Below, one piece after another: positions 18,090 through 26,527 of a stretch of DNA of 64,000 nt. How positions within the stretch are numbered: position 1 is the stretch's first letter; each line of letters opens with the position of its first letter. The translations under genes were made by a program, and so were the position numbers. Origin of the DNA: an uncultured Kordiimonas sp. (GTDB lineage: Bacteria > Pseudomonadota > Alphaproteobacteria > Sphingomonadales > Kordiimonadaceae); NCBI GenBank assembly GCA_947503625.1, contig CANNEK010000003.1:682001-746000 (forward strand), given 5' to 3'. The notes under the pieces are model-generated. The model was given only the letters and a program-made list of their open reading frames with translations. It had not been told where the DNA came from and made no database searches.

Positions 18090-18191
18090 ACGCAAAAACC
18101 GGGTTCGCTGTAGGTTCTTAGTGACTGAAGGTGATCAGATCTTGGGGTTTTGATTTCACCTGATAGCAAACACATCATTTGGGGACAAGTC

Positions 18192-18776
18192 GTGCAAATA
18201 GTCAGGCTGGATTATGTGCAGCATGGAGAAGATGACCCGGCGATAAAAGAGTATTTTGTCGGGCCCTCCTTTCTCGGCACCATGCCTGCCAAAGAACAAC
18301 TTGATGTCTTCCGCAGCGTGCTGAGATGCCCTGAAGCTGCTCTTGTGTTTGACTGGTGGCTCGGGCTTGTAGAAAATGGTTATCCTCCAAAGAAATCCAA
18401 GCTGCTGTTTAGAGAAATGGCAAAATTCACTGGCGATCTTGGCCTTGTGGTTTGCAAACCGGACCGCAGCGCCCAAATCAGGCTGGCAGGATCGAACATT
18501 GAAGAACTGGTGGGCAGATCCCTTACAGGGATGGACCTCATGGAGGCCACGCCGTTTTCTGCCGGACTTTGCGAGCTATCCTGGAAAAGCCAGATTGACG
18601 AACGGCGTCTGCGTTATTATTGCCGGGATTTGCGCAATTTCGGCCGCGCCTACCGCGATGTTGGCATACTGGAACTTCCTGTTTCCGATGGAGACAGAGG
18701 ACGAGCCAGATATGTATTGTCTCACATCAAGGCAATTGACACGAAGCGATCAAACGATGCTGGCAAAACCAGCTGA
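18192..18776 (+). CDS. PAS-domain protein of the alphaproteobacterial PAS_5 type
   Basis: A protein of about 194 residues. The central region (VFDWWLGLVENGYPPKKSKL... and QIRLAGSNIEELVGRSLTGMDLME) matches the pattern of the alphaproteobacterial PAS_5-type domain, a small soluble sensor-like fold of unknown ligand. No output domain is visible. The start is uncertain: GTG 18192 has GGGGAC upstream, while TTG 18150 would add 14 residues. It lies 100 bases after oxyR in the same direction, but a shared function is not evident. Confidence 0.6.
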   Translation: MQIVRLDYVQHGEDDPAIKEYFVGPSFLGTMPAKEQLDVFRSVLRCPEAALVFDWWLGLVENGYPPKKSKLLFREMAKFTGDLGLVVCKPDRSAQIRLAGSNIEELVGRSLTGMDLMEATPFSAGLCELSWKSQIDERRLRYYCRDLRNFGRAYRDVGILELPVSDGDRGRARYVLSHIKAIDTKRSNDAGKTS

Positions 18777-18794
18777 CAGCTGTTAAGCAGCGCA

Positions 18795-19184
18795 ATGCCT
18801 GTTAGATTTTTCTGGATGATATTTGGTATTCTGGCACTCGCCCTGGCGTTTCTCGGCGTTGTGCTGCCCATCCTGCCGACTACCCCTTTTTTGCTGCTTT
18901 CCACCTATGCATTTGCCCGCAGTTCACCAAAACTGGAAATGTGGCTGGTCAACCACAAACATTTTGGCCACCTGATCCGCAACTGGCAGCGCGATGGCAG
19001 CATTGACCGCCGCACCAAATGGAGCGCCGCCATCGTTATGGCGCTTACCTTCATCGGCTCCTATCTGTTCGGCGCGTCCGGTACTGTGCTGACCATTCAG
19101 GCTGTTGTGTTGACGGGCGCTGCAACCTTTGTGCTTACCCGCCCTGAAGGCAGTTCCGGTGAACCACCTGGCTCGGCCGACTAG
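18795..19184 (+). CDS. YbaN-family (DUF454) inner-membrane protein
   Basis: A 129-residue membrane protein. Residues 5-40 contain FLGVVLPILPTTPFLLLSTYAFARSS, the conserved DUF454 signature. A soluble loop with HKHFGHLIRNW and two further helices follow. The family (E. coli YbaN) has no settled function. It follows the PAS-like gene by 18 bases and may share its transcript. It is convergent with the acetyltransferase gene. Confidence 0.8.
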   Translation: MPVRFFWMIFGILALALAFLGVVLPILPTTPFLLLSTYAFARSSPKLEMWLVNHKHFGHLIRNWQRDGSIDRRTKWSAAIVMALTFIGSYLFGASGTVLTIQAVVLTGAATFVLTRPEGSSGEPPGSAD

Positions 19185-19235
19185 CGATTTGCTGGCAAAC
19201 GCCCGTCATCGCCACTTCCTTGCAAGTCAACGCCG

Positions 19236-19736
19236 TCAGTCTGTCTCATCAAGGCGATAGGCCCATCCCGGCGCGCTGCCGCCCCGTGCAGCGGATATGC
19301 TCTCGACAGACCCGACACGGCTGAAACCCAGCTTTTCAAGCACGCGGCCGGATGCGGGGTTGTCCTTGAAATGCTGCGCGTAAATCGGGCCTGTATACCC
19401 ATCATCCCGCAACATGGTCACAAGCATGGCAGCCACCTTGGTGCCAAGACCCCTTCCCCAGTGGTCCTTGTGGATCGCATAACCGATTTCACGGTTGCCC
19501 CGTTCATTGACAAACCAGCCTGCGTTCCCGACAAGCACGTTTCCTTCATACAAACCACGGTCTGCGCGGGTGCCTTTCACTTCTTCGCGGCGGTACATAT
19601 CAAGCCGCTCCTGCGCCCAGTCAAGGTCAATAGGATAGGGAATAGAACCCGTATTACGCGACAAGTCAGGTTCTCTCATCATATCGTGGAAAACCTGCAA
19701 ATCTTCGTCAGGAATAGGTTTTAACTCCAGTGCCAC
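19236..19736 (-). CDS. GNAT-family N-acetyltransferase (RimJ-like)
   Basis: A 166-residue acetyltransferase of the Acetyltransf_3 type. The acetyl-CoA site is in HWGRGLGTKVAAMLV, and the C-terminal NPASGRVLEKLGFSRVG motif is characteristic. The GTG start at 19736 has GAGGAAA upstream. Longer starts up to 19892 would add a hydrophobic segment not seen in this family. The substrate is unknown. Confidence 0.8.
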   Translation of the reverse strand: MALELKPIPDEDLQVFHDMMREPDLSRNTGSIPYPIDLDWAQERLDMYRREEVKGTRADRGLYEGNVLVGNAGWFVNERGNREIGYAIHKDHWGRGLGTKVAAMLVTMLRDDGYTGPIYAQHFKDNPASGRVLEKLGFSRVGSVESISAARGGSAPGWAYRLDETD

Positions 19737-19877
19737 TATGTCCGTTTCCTCTTGTTGTTTTTTGTTCACTTGCCTGCGTTGAATTGGCGCTGGAAAAAAC
19801 AATAATGCTGTGGAACTATCCCCACTACGGGCAAGAAATTCAAGCGCAAGCAGAAATGTTGCGCAGGGGAACACAAA

Positions 19878-20489
19878 ATGACCGATAAACACGCAACGCC
19901 ATCAAAAGGGTTTTCAGCCATTGAAGGACCGGCGCTTATCGTGACAGTTGCGACCCTTCTGGTAATCTTTCTGGCCGGGTCATTCTTGGTTCAGCGCGGG
20001 TATCTGGCGATGCTGCCGCATGTCATGCGGCCAACCGCATGGCTTGCTTTTGCGCTATTTATCACCGCCTTCACTGCATCCAGCATTCAAATTCTGTATC
20101 GTGGAACCTATGGCAGATGGGCCATGAAAAACCGCCGCTACATCGGCTTGTCGTTTGCGCTGGTGCATTTTATCCATGCGGGGCTGGTGCTTTCCAATCT
20201 GGCTTTCACCGAAGCAAGCCGCACCGCGCCTGTGTTGGCGGGCGGCGGCATGGCCTACGTTTTTCTCGCCCTGATGGCACTCACCTCAAACAATGGGGCT
20301 GTGCGAAAGATGGGGGCAAAAAACTGGAAGCGCCTGCACAAGATCGGCAGCTATTATATCTGGCTGATTTTTATGGCAACAACAGTGCCCGACCTGCCCA
20401 TAACATGGCCACTGGGTGCAATCATCCCGCTTGTCGGTTTCCTGGCACTGTTTCTCCGCATTGCTGCCTGGCGCAAACTTAGAAAGTAA
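19878..20489 (+). CDS. Ferric-reductase-like haem membrane protein
   Basis: A 203-residue integral membrane protein with about six hydrophobic helices. RRYIGLSFALVHFIHAGLV and NWKRLHKIGSYYIWLIF place histidines as in the ferric reductase/YedZ (MsrQ) transmembrane domain, which binds b-type haem. There is no FAD or NAD domain, so it would be a stand-alone membrane component. AGGGGA lies before the ATG. No msrP partner is seen here, so MsrQ is not assigned. Confidence 0.6.
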   Translation: MTDKHATPSKGFSAIEGPALIVTVATLLVIFLAGSFLVQRGYLAMLPHVMRPTAWLAFALFITAFTASSIQILYRGTYGRWAMKNRRYIGLSFALVHFIHAGLVLSNLAFTEASRTAPVLAGGGMAYVFLALMALTSNNGAVRKMGAKNWKRLHKIGSYYIWLIFMATTVPDLPITWPLGAIIPLVGFLALFLRIAAWRKLRK

Positions 20490-20539
20490 CCTGTTTTTCG
20501 CTACGAAACATCAGTTCAAAATGAATTGGTCAAATGGTG

Positions 20540-20567
20540 TTGACAGGAAACCAACACTCCCTATGAA
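20540..20567 (+). promoter_or_regulatory. Probable promoter for the large RTX gene
   Basis: TTGACA at 20540-20545, a 16-base spacer, and TATGAA at 20562-20567. This implies a 5' leader of about 205 bases before the ATG at 20780. The -35 box is a perfect consensus match. Confidence 0.5.
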
Positions 20568-20779
20568 TGGTGCTGATGTTGGCGAAAATACTAACTCAGA
20601 TCATTCTGTGGGGAGTTGATCCGTGACTGCAAACCAGTCTTGTCTTTGTTTTCAGTACTGCTCAAGCTTTTCCTCCCGGAATTCCTGCACACAACGGCAC
20701 GCGACACACTGCTGATGCGCGGAATTGAGCGCGGCAGCCCTTAACCATCGTTCTCCAAACCCAATCTACAGGATTTACC

Positions 20780-23700
20780 ATGCCTCTTTTCACCGGCACA
20801 TCAAGCAACGACACTCTCACCGGTACAGAGCAAAACGATACACTGCAGGGCCTTGCTGGCGATGACCTTCTGCAAGGCGGTGCGGGCAACGATACCCTTG
20901 ATGGCGGCGAAGGTACGGACACACTGATCGGCGGTGAAGGCGACGATTTTTTCATCGTGTCCTCGGATACCGATATTGATGTTTATGAAGGTGGTCCCGG
21001 CATAGACACCATCAGTTTTGCCAACCTTGAGGGTGGTTTTTTCACCCGTTCAGGCGCAGAAGAATTCATACAAGGTACTTTCTTACAAGGCCTGCGCGTG
21101 TTTGGCATTACTTCATCAGTTCCCGGGCGTGACCAGATATTCAATGTAGAGAATTTCATCGGCACCCCCTTCCAGGATTTCATTGATGGCAATGAAATGG
21201 ACAATCACATCATCGGCAATGGCGGCAGCGATGTCCTGGAGGGCGGCGCTGGTGCTGACACCCTGGAGGGCACAGCGGGGTCAGAAATCGGTGTCGCGGT
21301 AAATTACGAACTTTCCCCGTCTGCAGTCACAATCAACCTGATAACAGGGGAAGCGGCTGGCGGTGACGCAGAGGGTGATGTCCTCATTAACATTTCCCGC
21401 ATTTTTGGCAGCGCGCATGATGACCTGCTGACAGGGGTAAATGGAGGAACAAAAATTGATGGAAGAGAAGGCAATGACACCATCATTGGCGGTAACGGCG
21501 ATGATACACTAATAGCCGGGCTTGAGACCATATCCACCCTCAGCCCCAGCAACAGCAACCTAATCAGAGGTAATGCCGGAGATGATTTTATTCGCGCATC
21601 AGCCGTTTGGTCAGACACCATTGATGGCGGCGCAGGGCACGACACCATCGACTATCAAAATAGCGGCAGCCTAACCGCTGACCTTGAGGCCGGAACCTTG
21701 AGTAAAGACGGATCACTCGCTGGCACGCCGGGTGATGATGTTCTGACGAGTATAGAAAGTATCCTTGGCAGTTTTGCGGATGATACGATTTCGGGGTCAT
21801 CCGCCGATAATGCCCTTACCGGGCGCGACGGAGATGATATCCTTGATGGACGCGCCGGGGACGACACACTGAACGGCGACGTCGGCAACGACGTTTTAAA
21901 GGGCGGCGCTGGCAATGACCAAATTGATGGCGGAGCTGGCGATGACACAATTACCGCCGATACGGGGAACGATCAGATTGATGTGGGGGACGGGGCTAAC
22001 CTGATCATAATTGGTAACAACCACGGCGACGATATCATCGTGAGCCTCAATGCTGCTGACACGCTGGACTTTTCCGATTTATCGCAAGGATCATTTTCCA
22101 ACTTCAGCGACTTTATCGCAAATGCCAGCGATTCCGAACGAGACGGTGCAGCCGGTGTGCTTGTTGAAACAGGCACCAATAGCAGCGTGTTTTTTGTAGG
22201 CCTGAGCGTCGATGACCTGGACGGTTTGAATTACATCTTCCCCGATGGTTCAACATCAACAAACACCAACGCTGGCGTAGTGGGCGGCCCCGGAGACCAA
22301 ACGGATGGGGACGATAGCCTTGTAGGCACTCAATCAATGGAAACCATCGAGGGCGGAGCCGGAAACGATACGCTTAGAGCAGAAGCTGTGCCTGTTACTT
22401 CCGTATCTCAAGGCAATGATTTTCTGGATGGAGGTGACGGAGATGACCTCCTGGTTGGCGCTAATCTGCAAAGCGCGTTTATCTCGTTTCTAAATGGCGA
22501 CACACTGGTCGGTGGCGCCGGCGCAGACACACTGTTGGGCGAGCGTGGAAATGACATATTGCGCGGTGGAGCGGGCGATGACGTTCTTGATGGAGGTCTG
22601 GGTACAGACCATCTGTCCGGTGGGGATGGCAACGATGTTCTTCGCGGCAGCAGTTCTCTTGATACGGTTATTGGTGGCGCCGGCGCAGACACTCTCGTCG
22701 GTGGATATACAACCTACGAAGACTCTGACGCTGCAATTTCGATCAACCTTGAAACCGGCACAGCTGCGGGGGGGCATGCGGATGGTGATGTCCTGAACGT
22801 TGTCAATATCACCGGCTCAAATTTCAGCGACACCATTGTTGGCAACCAGTTTGGCAACAGACTGATGGGCGGTTCCGGGAACGATTTCCTGTCGGGTGGA
22901 GACGGCGATGACACTGTTACCGGCGGTGAGGGGCGCGACACGCTCTCTGGCGGCTCGGGCAATGATACAGTTTCATTCATAGGAGCTGGTGTTGCAATCA
23001 CGGCCAACCTTGCCAGCCAAAGTGGTAACACAGAGCCCATATCGGCTTTTGAAAACATTTTCGGTTCGTCTTTTGCCGACCGGTTAACGGGCAACGCAGC
23101 TGACAATCGCATATTCGGCGAAGCAGGTGCCGATACCATACTGGGTGGCGACGGCGACGATACGCTGCGTGGCGGAGACGATGACGACTTCCTGAGGGGA
23201 GATCGCGGCAGCGACGAAGTATACGGCGACGCTGGCGACGACAGGATTTTTGCCGGCCCCGGCGATACCGGTAACGACACCATCTGGGGGGGAGACGGCA
23301 ACGACCTGATAGGTGCTGGTGCTGGCGACGATGTGGTATACGGCGATGACAGTATCAACGGAGGAAATGACACGATCTTTGGCGGTGCGGGCAATGACAG
23401 GCTATTTGCCGGCTCGTTCGATAGTACAAACGGAAGTGCCGTTGCCAATATCATTTACGCAGGCACAGGCAATGACACCCTCGTTGGAAGCGCGGGCAAT
23501 GACATTCTGGGCGGCGGTGTTGGCAACGACAACTTCACCGGTGGTGCGGGCAATGACACGATATACGGCGGCAGGGGCAGCGCCAGTGAAAGTGAAGACA
23601 CAATCAGTGGCGGAGATGGTAATGACCTTGTTTTCGCCGGTCTCGGTGACGACGAGATATTAGGCGACCGGGGTGATGACACCTTGTTCGGCGGCAATGG

Positions 23701-24034
23701 CGATGACACCATCGGAGGCAGCGAGGGCGACGACCTTATTTTTGGCGGCGCTGGCGATGACTGGATGACCGGCGGTGTGAATAATGACACCTTCGCCTTT
23801 GTCTCCGGTTTTGGAAACGATACAATCACGGATTTCGACAAAAGCAGTTTTGAAGAAGATACCCTTGATTTCACCGAAATTGACGGCCTGACGATAGAAA
23901 CCATCAGGGCATCAGCCACATTCTCGAACGGCAGCACGACCCTTACGCTGGAGGGACACGGCACACTGAAGCTGGAACGTATTGATGAAACCGAGTTTCT
24001 GGCCCTGATAGACAACAACCAGATTCTGGTTTGA
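20780..24034 (+). CDS. Large RTX calcium-binding repeat protein (1084 aa)
   Basis: Long blocks of GGxGxDxxx RTX nonapeptides alternate with four degenerate units of the type AxxxNLxTGxAxGGxAxGD followed by a GSxxxDxLxGN strand, common in bacterial RTX adhesins. No enzyme domain or Sec signal is visible. Residues 427-490 resemble the final 60 residues of the smaller RTX protein (GVLVETGTNSSVFFVGLSVDDL here), so a secretion-type module sits mid-protein before a second RTX array. The true C-terminus (FLALIDNNQILV) is non-repetitive. It is probably exported by a type I system and active outside the cell in the presence of Ca2+. No type I transporter genes are in the window. Confidence 0.85.
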   Translation: MPLFTGTSSNDTLTGTEQNDTLQGLAGDDLLQGGAGNDTLDGGEGTDTLIGGEGDDFFIVSSDTDIDVYEGGPGIDTISFANLEGGFFTRSGAEEFIQGTFLQGLRVFGITSSVPGRDQIFNVENFIGTPFQDFIDGNEMDNHIIGNGGSDVLEGGAGADTLEGTAGSEIGVAVNYELSPSAVTINLITGEAAGGDAEGDVLINISRIFGSAHDDLLTGVNGGTKIDGREGNDTIIGGNGDDTLIAGLETISTLSPSNSNLIRGNAGDDFIRASAVWSDTIDGGAGHDTIDYQNSGSLTADLEAGTLSKDGSLAGTPGDDVLTSIESILGSFADDTISGSSADNALTGRDGDDILDGRAGDDTLNGDVGNDVLKGGAGNDQIDGGAGDDTITADTGNDQIDVGDGANLIIIGNNHGDDIIVSLNAADTLDFSDLSQGSFSNFSDFIANASDSERDGAAGVLVETGTNSSVFFVGLSVDDLDGLNYIFPDGSTSTNTNAGVVGGPGDQTDGDDSLVGTQSMETIEGGAGNDTLRAEAVPVTSVSQGNDFLDGGDGDDLLVGANLQSAFISFLNGDTLVGGAGADTLLGERGNDILRGGAGDDVLDGGLGTDHLSGGDGNDVLRGSSSLDTVIGGAGADTLVGGYTTYEDSDAAISINLETGTAAGGHADGDVLNVVNITGSNFSDTIVGNQFGNRLMGGSGNDFLSGGDGDDTVTGGEGRDTLSGGSGNDTVSFIGAGVAITANLASQSGNTEPISAFENIFGSSFADRLTGNAADNRIFGEAGADTILGGDGDDTLRGGDDDDFLRGDRGSDEVYGDAGDDRIFAGPGDTGNDTIWGGDGNDLIGAGAGDDVVYGDDSINGGNDTIFGGAGNDRLFAGSFDSTNGSAVANIIYAGTGNDTLVGSAGNDILGGGVGNDNFTGGAGNDTIYGGRGSASESEDTISGGDGNDLVFAGLGDDEILGDRGDDTLFGGNGDDTIGGSEGDDLIFGGAGDDWMTGGVNNDTFAFVSGFGNDTITDFDKSSFEEDTLDFTEIDGLTIETIRASATFSNGSTTLTLEGHGTLKLERIDETEFLALIDNNQILV

Positions 24035-24043
24035 CACGGCTGT

Positions 24044-24077
24044 CGGGAAGCGACACAGATGCGGCTTCCCGGTTTCT
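24044..24077 (+). terminator. Intrinsic terminator after the RTX gene
   Basis: An 8-bp perfect stem, CGGGAAGC (24044-24051) with GCTTCCCG (24064-24071), is followed by GTTTCT. It starts 10 bases after the RTX stop. The T-run is short, so its strength is uncertain. Confidence 0.6.
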
Positions 24078-24091
24078 GTCAGCACCCGCGC

Positions 24092-25180
24092 CTATTGGCG
24101 CTTGCTTTTCAGGAAGCGCCTGATGGTCTCCACAAGCCTTTCATAGTCTTTCTGTTTCAGCGCGGCCCCGGCCACGGTTATGCCGGTTGCCGGATCATGA
24201 AACACGCTGGTGCCCCAAAACCCCCCATGCTCATAAACAGGACTTCCGTCAATACCGCGCTCAAAAATACCGAGACGGTAAGGGCTGCTTTCGGGCGTGC
24301 CATCCGCCGACAGCATCAGCGCCAGCGTTTGCGGGGTGTCAAAAATCTTTCCGCTCATCAGCACGTTATAGAAGCGCGCGACATCGCGCGGTGTGGCAAC
24401 AAGGCCGCCGCCGCCGTACAGGTCAATCGATGGGTCCCAGTCATAGGTGTCATTCCCCATGAGGAACTGATGCGCCCGCATAGAGTGTGATACAGGTACA
24501 CTATCACCGCGTTCCCACACGGTTTCGCGCAAACCAAGCGTGTCAAACTTCAGCAGTTCTCGTACAGCAAGCGGCAGCGCACTACCGGTAGTTCGCTCGA
24601 TGATATCCCCAAGAAGGATATAGCCGGTGTCGGAATAGACGTATTTCTCGCCCGGTGCACCAACGGGGTCACCCCACGCTACGAGAGCCTCGATCTGCTC
24701 TGAACGAGTCCAGACTTTGTCAGGCGTTTCAAGGATCGCGTTGATAAAACTGGGGCTCTGGGCGTGATCAAACAAACCCGCGGTGTGGTTCAATACCTGC
24801 CTCAATGTAATGGTGTCAGTGTCATAGCCATCGCTACGCAGCAGCGTATCATATGACGGCGGAATGAGTTCAGCCAGCGACTGTGACAGGTCAAGTTTCC
24901 CTTGCTCCACAAGCCGCAGGACAGCAGCGGCCGTATAGCTTTTGGTGATGCTGGCAATGCGGAACATATGCGCCGGTACCAGCATTGTATCCGGGGCCGC
25001 CATACCTTCCACAAGGCTATAGGATGTATCACCCTCAATGACATGCAAGGAAAAGCCGGTGTGCTCGGATACCTCCTCCATCGTGCTTTCCAGCGCGGCA
25101 GCCAGCTTATCGGGGTTTGCGCTCGCGGCAGAAGAAACCAGCATTAAACCAACAGCGGTGCATCTCAACAAACAGTTCAC
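24092..25180 (-). CDS. Secreted serine hydrolase, beta-lactamase class C / DD-peptidase fold
   Basis: A 362-residue protein with an N-terminal signal peptide (about 1-21). The serine-hydrolase motifs are S77-I-T-K80 (SxxK), a YSD triplet in KYVYSDTGYILLGD at the YxN position, and HGG in YEHGGFWGTS replacing KTG. This pattern fits the broad class C beta-lactamase/esterase/peptidase superfamily and does not by itself imply drug resistance. GTG 25180 is used because GGAGGAATTAAA lies directly upstream. It is in the same direction as the amidohydrolase genes but separated from them by a terminator. Confidence 0.85.
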   Translation of the reverse strand: MNCLLRCTAVGLMLVSSAASANPDKLAAALESTMEEVSEHTGFSLHVIEGDTSYSLVEGMAAPDTMLVPAHMFRIASITKSYTAAAVLRLVEQGKLDLSQSLAELIPPSYDTLLRSDGYDTDTITLRQVLNHTAGLFDHAQSPSFINAILETPDKVWTRSEQIEALVAWGDPVGAPGEKYVYSDTGYILLGDIIERTTGSALPLAVRELLKFDTLGLRETVWERGDSVPVSHSMRAHQFLMGNDTYDWDPSIDLYGGGGLVATPRDVARFYNVLMSGKIFDTPQTLALMLSADGTPESSPYRLGIFERGIDGSPVYEHGGFWGTSVFHDPATGITVAGAALKQKDYERLVETIRRFLKSKRQ

Positions 25181-25212
25181 TTTAATTCCTCCAGAAACGG
25201 CGTCAGTCACGC

Positions 25213-25237
25213 AAAAGCCGGGGCGCACCCCGGCTTT
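25213..25237 (-). terminator. Intrinsic terminator after the amidohydrolase pair
   Basis: An inverted repeat AAAGCCGGG (25215-25223) with CCCGGCTTT (25228-25236), flanked by A and T runs. On the minus strand it lies 22 bases after the amidohydrolase stop at 25259. Confidence 0.75.
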
Positions 25238-25258
25238 GAAGTCTTGGTTTCGTATGTA

Positions 25259-26527
25259 TTAGCGATCAAAGCCCGGCGACCGGTCAAGGTCCTTGTAGCG
25301 GTCCCTGAGCTTGGTTTGCCGTGACACGAGCGGGATATCATCACCCGCAATCAACACCGTATCCGGGCTGGACATAAGCTCAAGAGGGTCGCCGTCCCAA
25401 ACGACAATATCTGCGTCCATGCCGGCGGCAAGCTTGCCGTAGCTGTCAGCCACGCCGAAAATCTCGGCAGGGTTGACGGTCAGCGCGTCCATAGCGGCAT
25501 CCCATGGCATACCCATCGAAACCGCGATGCCTGCATTCTGAACAACCAGCCGCGCGTTCGGCGTACCCGGTGGGATGAAGGCAACCTTCACGCCTGCAGC
25601 ATGCAGCCGGCCAGCAGCGGCACTGGTGCGTGCCAGAAGGTCAAAGTTGCTGGGCAGGTTGGCGCTTGGGTCAAGCACAACCGGAATACCCGCAGCCGCC
25701 AGCATATCCGCCACCATCCAGGCTTCGCCCGCGCCGCTCAGGATCACGCGGATACCAAAGCGGTTCTGGAAGGCAATCAGCTGTTCTATGTCAGCCTTGC
25801 GGTTAACGATGGCATAAACCGGCATGTTCCCGGACAGGACGGCCGTCATGGTCACGTCTTCAGCAGAAGGCCGCTTGGCATCCTTCTTATCGTCTTCATC
25901 ACCATTGTCAGCGGCTTTGTCCATCTTGTCCTTTGCGGCCTGGAACTTCTCATTGAGCTTGTGCCAAAGCACCGCGCGGCTGCCGCCCACTTCGGTTGCA
26001 GACCCCTCATCAAGATCGATCACCAAAAAGGCTTTCTCGTGCGTAACCGCGTCACTGTCGGTCATTTTGACAATTGCGCCAAGGCCCAGCCACATGTCGC
26101 CGCTGTTGGTCATGCGGGTCATGGCACGGGTGACACCTTCAATGCGGGTATTGGCAATGAAAATAGATGCCGGATTGTATGCAGGCGCGACACTCACGCC
26201 GATCATGTTTTTCTCGTTTGGTGCGGACGAGTCGACAATACCGCCAGACAGGCTGACCTCGGAAAGACCAAGCGTTGTGTCAGAAGCCATAAAGCCAGCC
26301 GTCACCCATTTTCCGGACGCGTCGATCACACGGTAGCCATCCGGCACCGCACCGCCTGCACTAACGGAAGTGATCTTTCCGGCCGACACCAGAATGGTTG
26401 CGTTTTCAACTTCGCCCGAGCCGCCGTTTGTAAAGGCGCGACCGCCGGTGATTGCTATATCTTCCGCAGAAACAGAAGCGGTGAAAGTGGCAGCTGCAAT
26501 AGCCGCTATTGAAATCAGCTTTCTCAT
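25259..26527 (-). CDS. Amidohydrolase-fold protein lacking the metal ligands
   Basis: A 422-residue exported protein (signal peptide ending SVSA, about residue 21) of the imidazolonepropionase-like amidohydrolase family. The framework is intact: N-terminal sandwich, RVIDASGKWVTAGFM, and the C-terminal LTVNPAEIFGVADSYGKLAAGMDADIVVWDGDPL. Where active enzymes read PGxIDxHxH, this one reads TAGFMASDTTL, and I see none of the later His ligands. A charged insert rich in Lys and Asp lies near residue 200. Its ATG overlaps the stop of the upstream active paralogue. It may be a non-catalytic partner. Confidence 0.8.
   Translation of the reverse strand: MRKLISIAAIAAATFTASVSAEDIAITGGRAFTNGGSGEVENATILVSAGKITSVSAGGAVPDGYRVIDASGKWVTAGFMASDTTLGLSEVSLSGGIVDSSAPNEKNMIGVSVAPAYNPASIFIANTRIEGVTRAMTRMTNSGDMWLGLGAIVKMTDSDAVTHEKAFLVIDLDEGSATEVGGSRAVLWHKLNEKFQAAKDKMDKAADNGDEDDKKDAKRPSAEDVTMTAVLSGNMPVYAIVNRKADIEQLIAFQNRFGIRVILSGAGEAWMVADMLAAAGIPVVLDPSANLPSNFDLLARTSAAAGRLHAAGVKVAFIPPGTPNARLVVQNAGIAVSMGMPWDAAMDALTVNPAEIFGVADSYGKLAAGMDADIVVWDGDPLELMSSPDTVLIAGDDIPLVSRQTKLRDRYKDLDRSPGFDR

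Noticed and set aside
22714-24018. Long minus-strand frames within the large RTX gene (246 and 187 codons)
   Set aside because: They are Ser/Pro-rich mirror images of the Gly/Asp repeats and carry no start signals or domains.
20780-24034. Regularly spaced short repeats that might suggest a CRISPR array
   Set aside because: They are degenerate 27-base units coding RTX nonapeptides in one long frame, with no constant repeat or variable spacer pattern.
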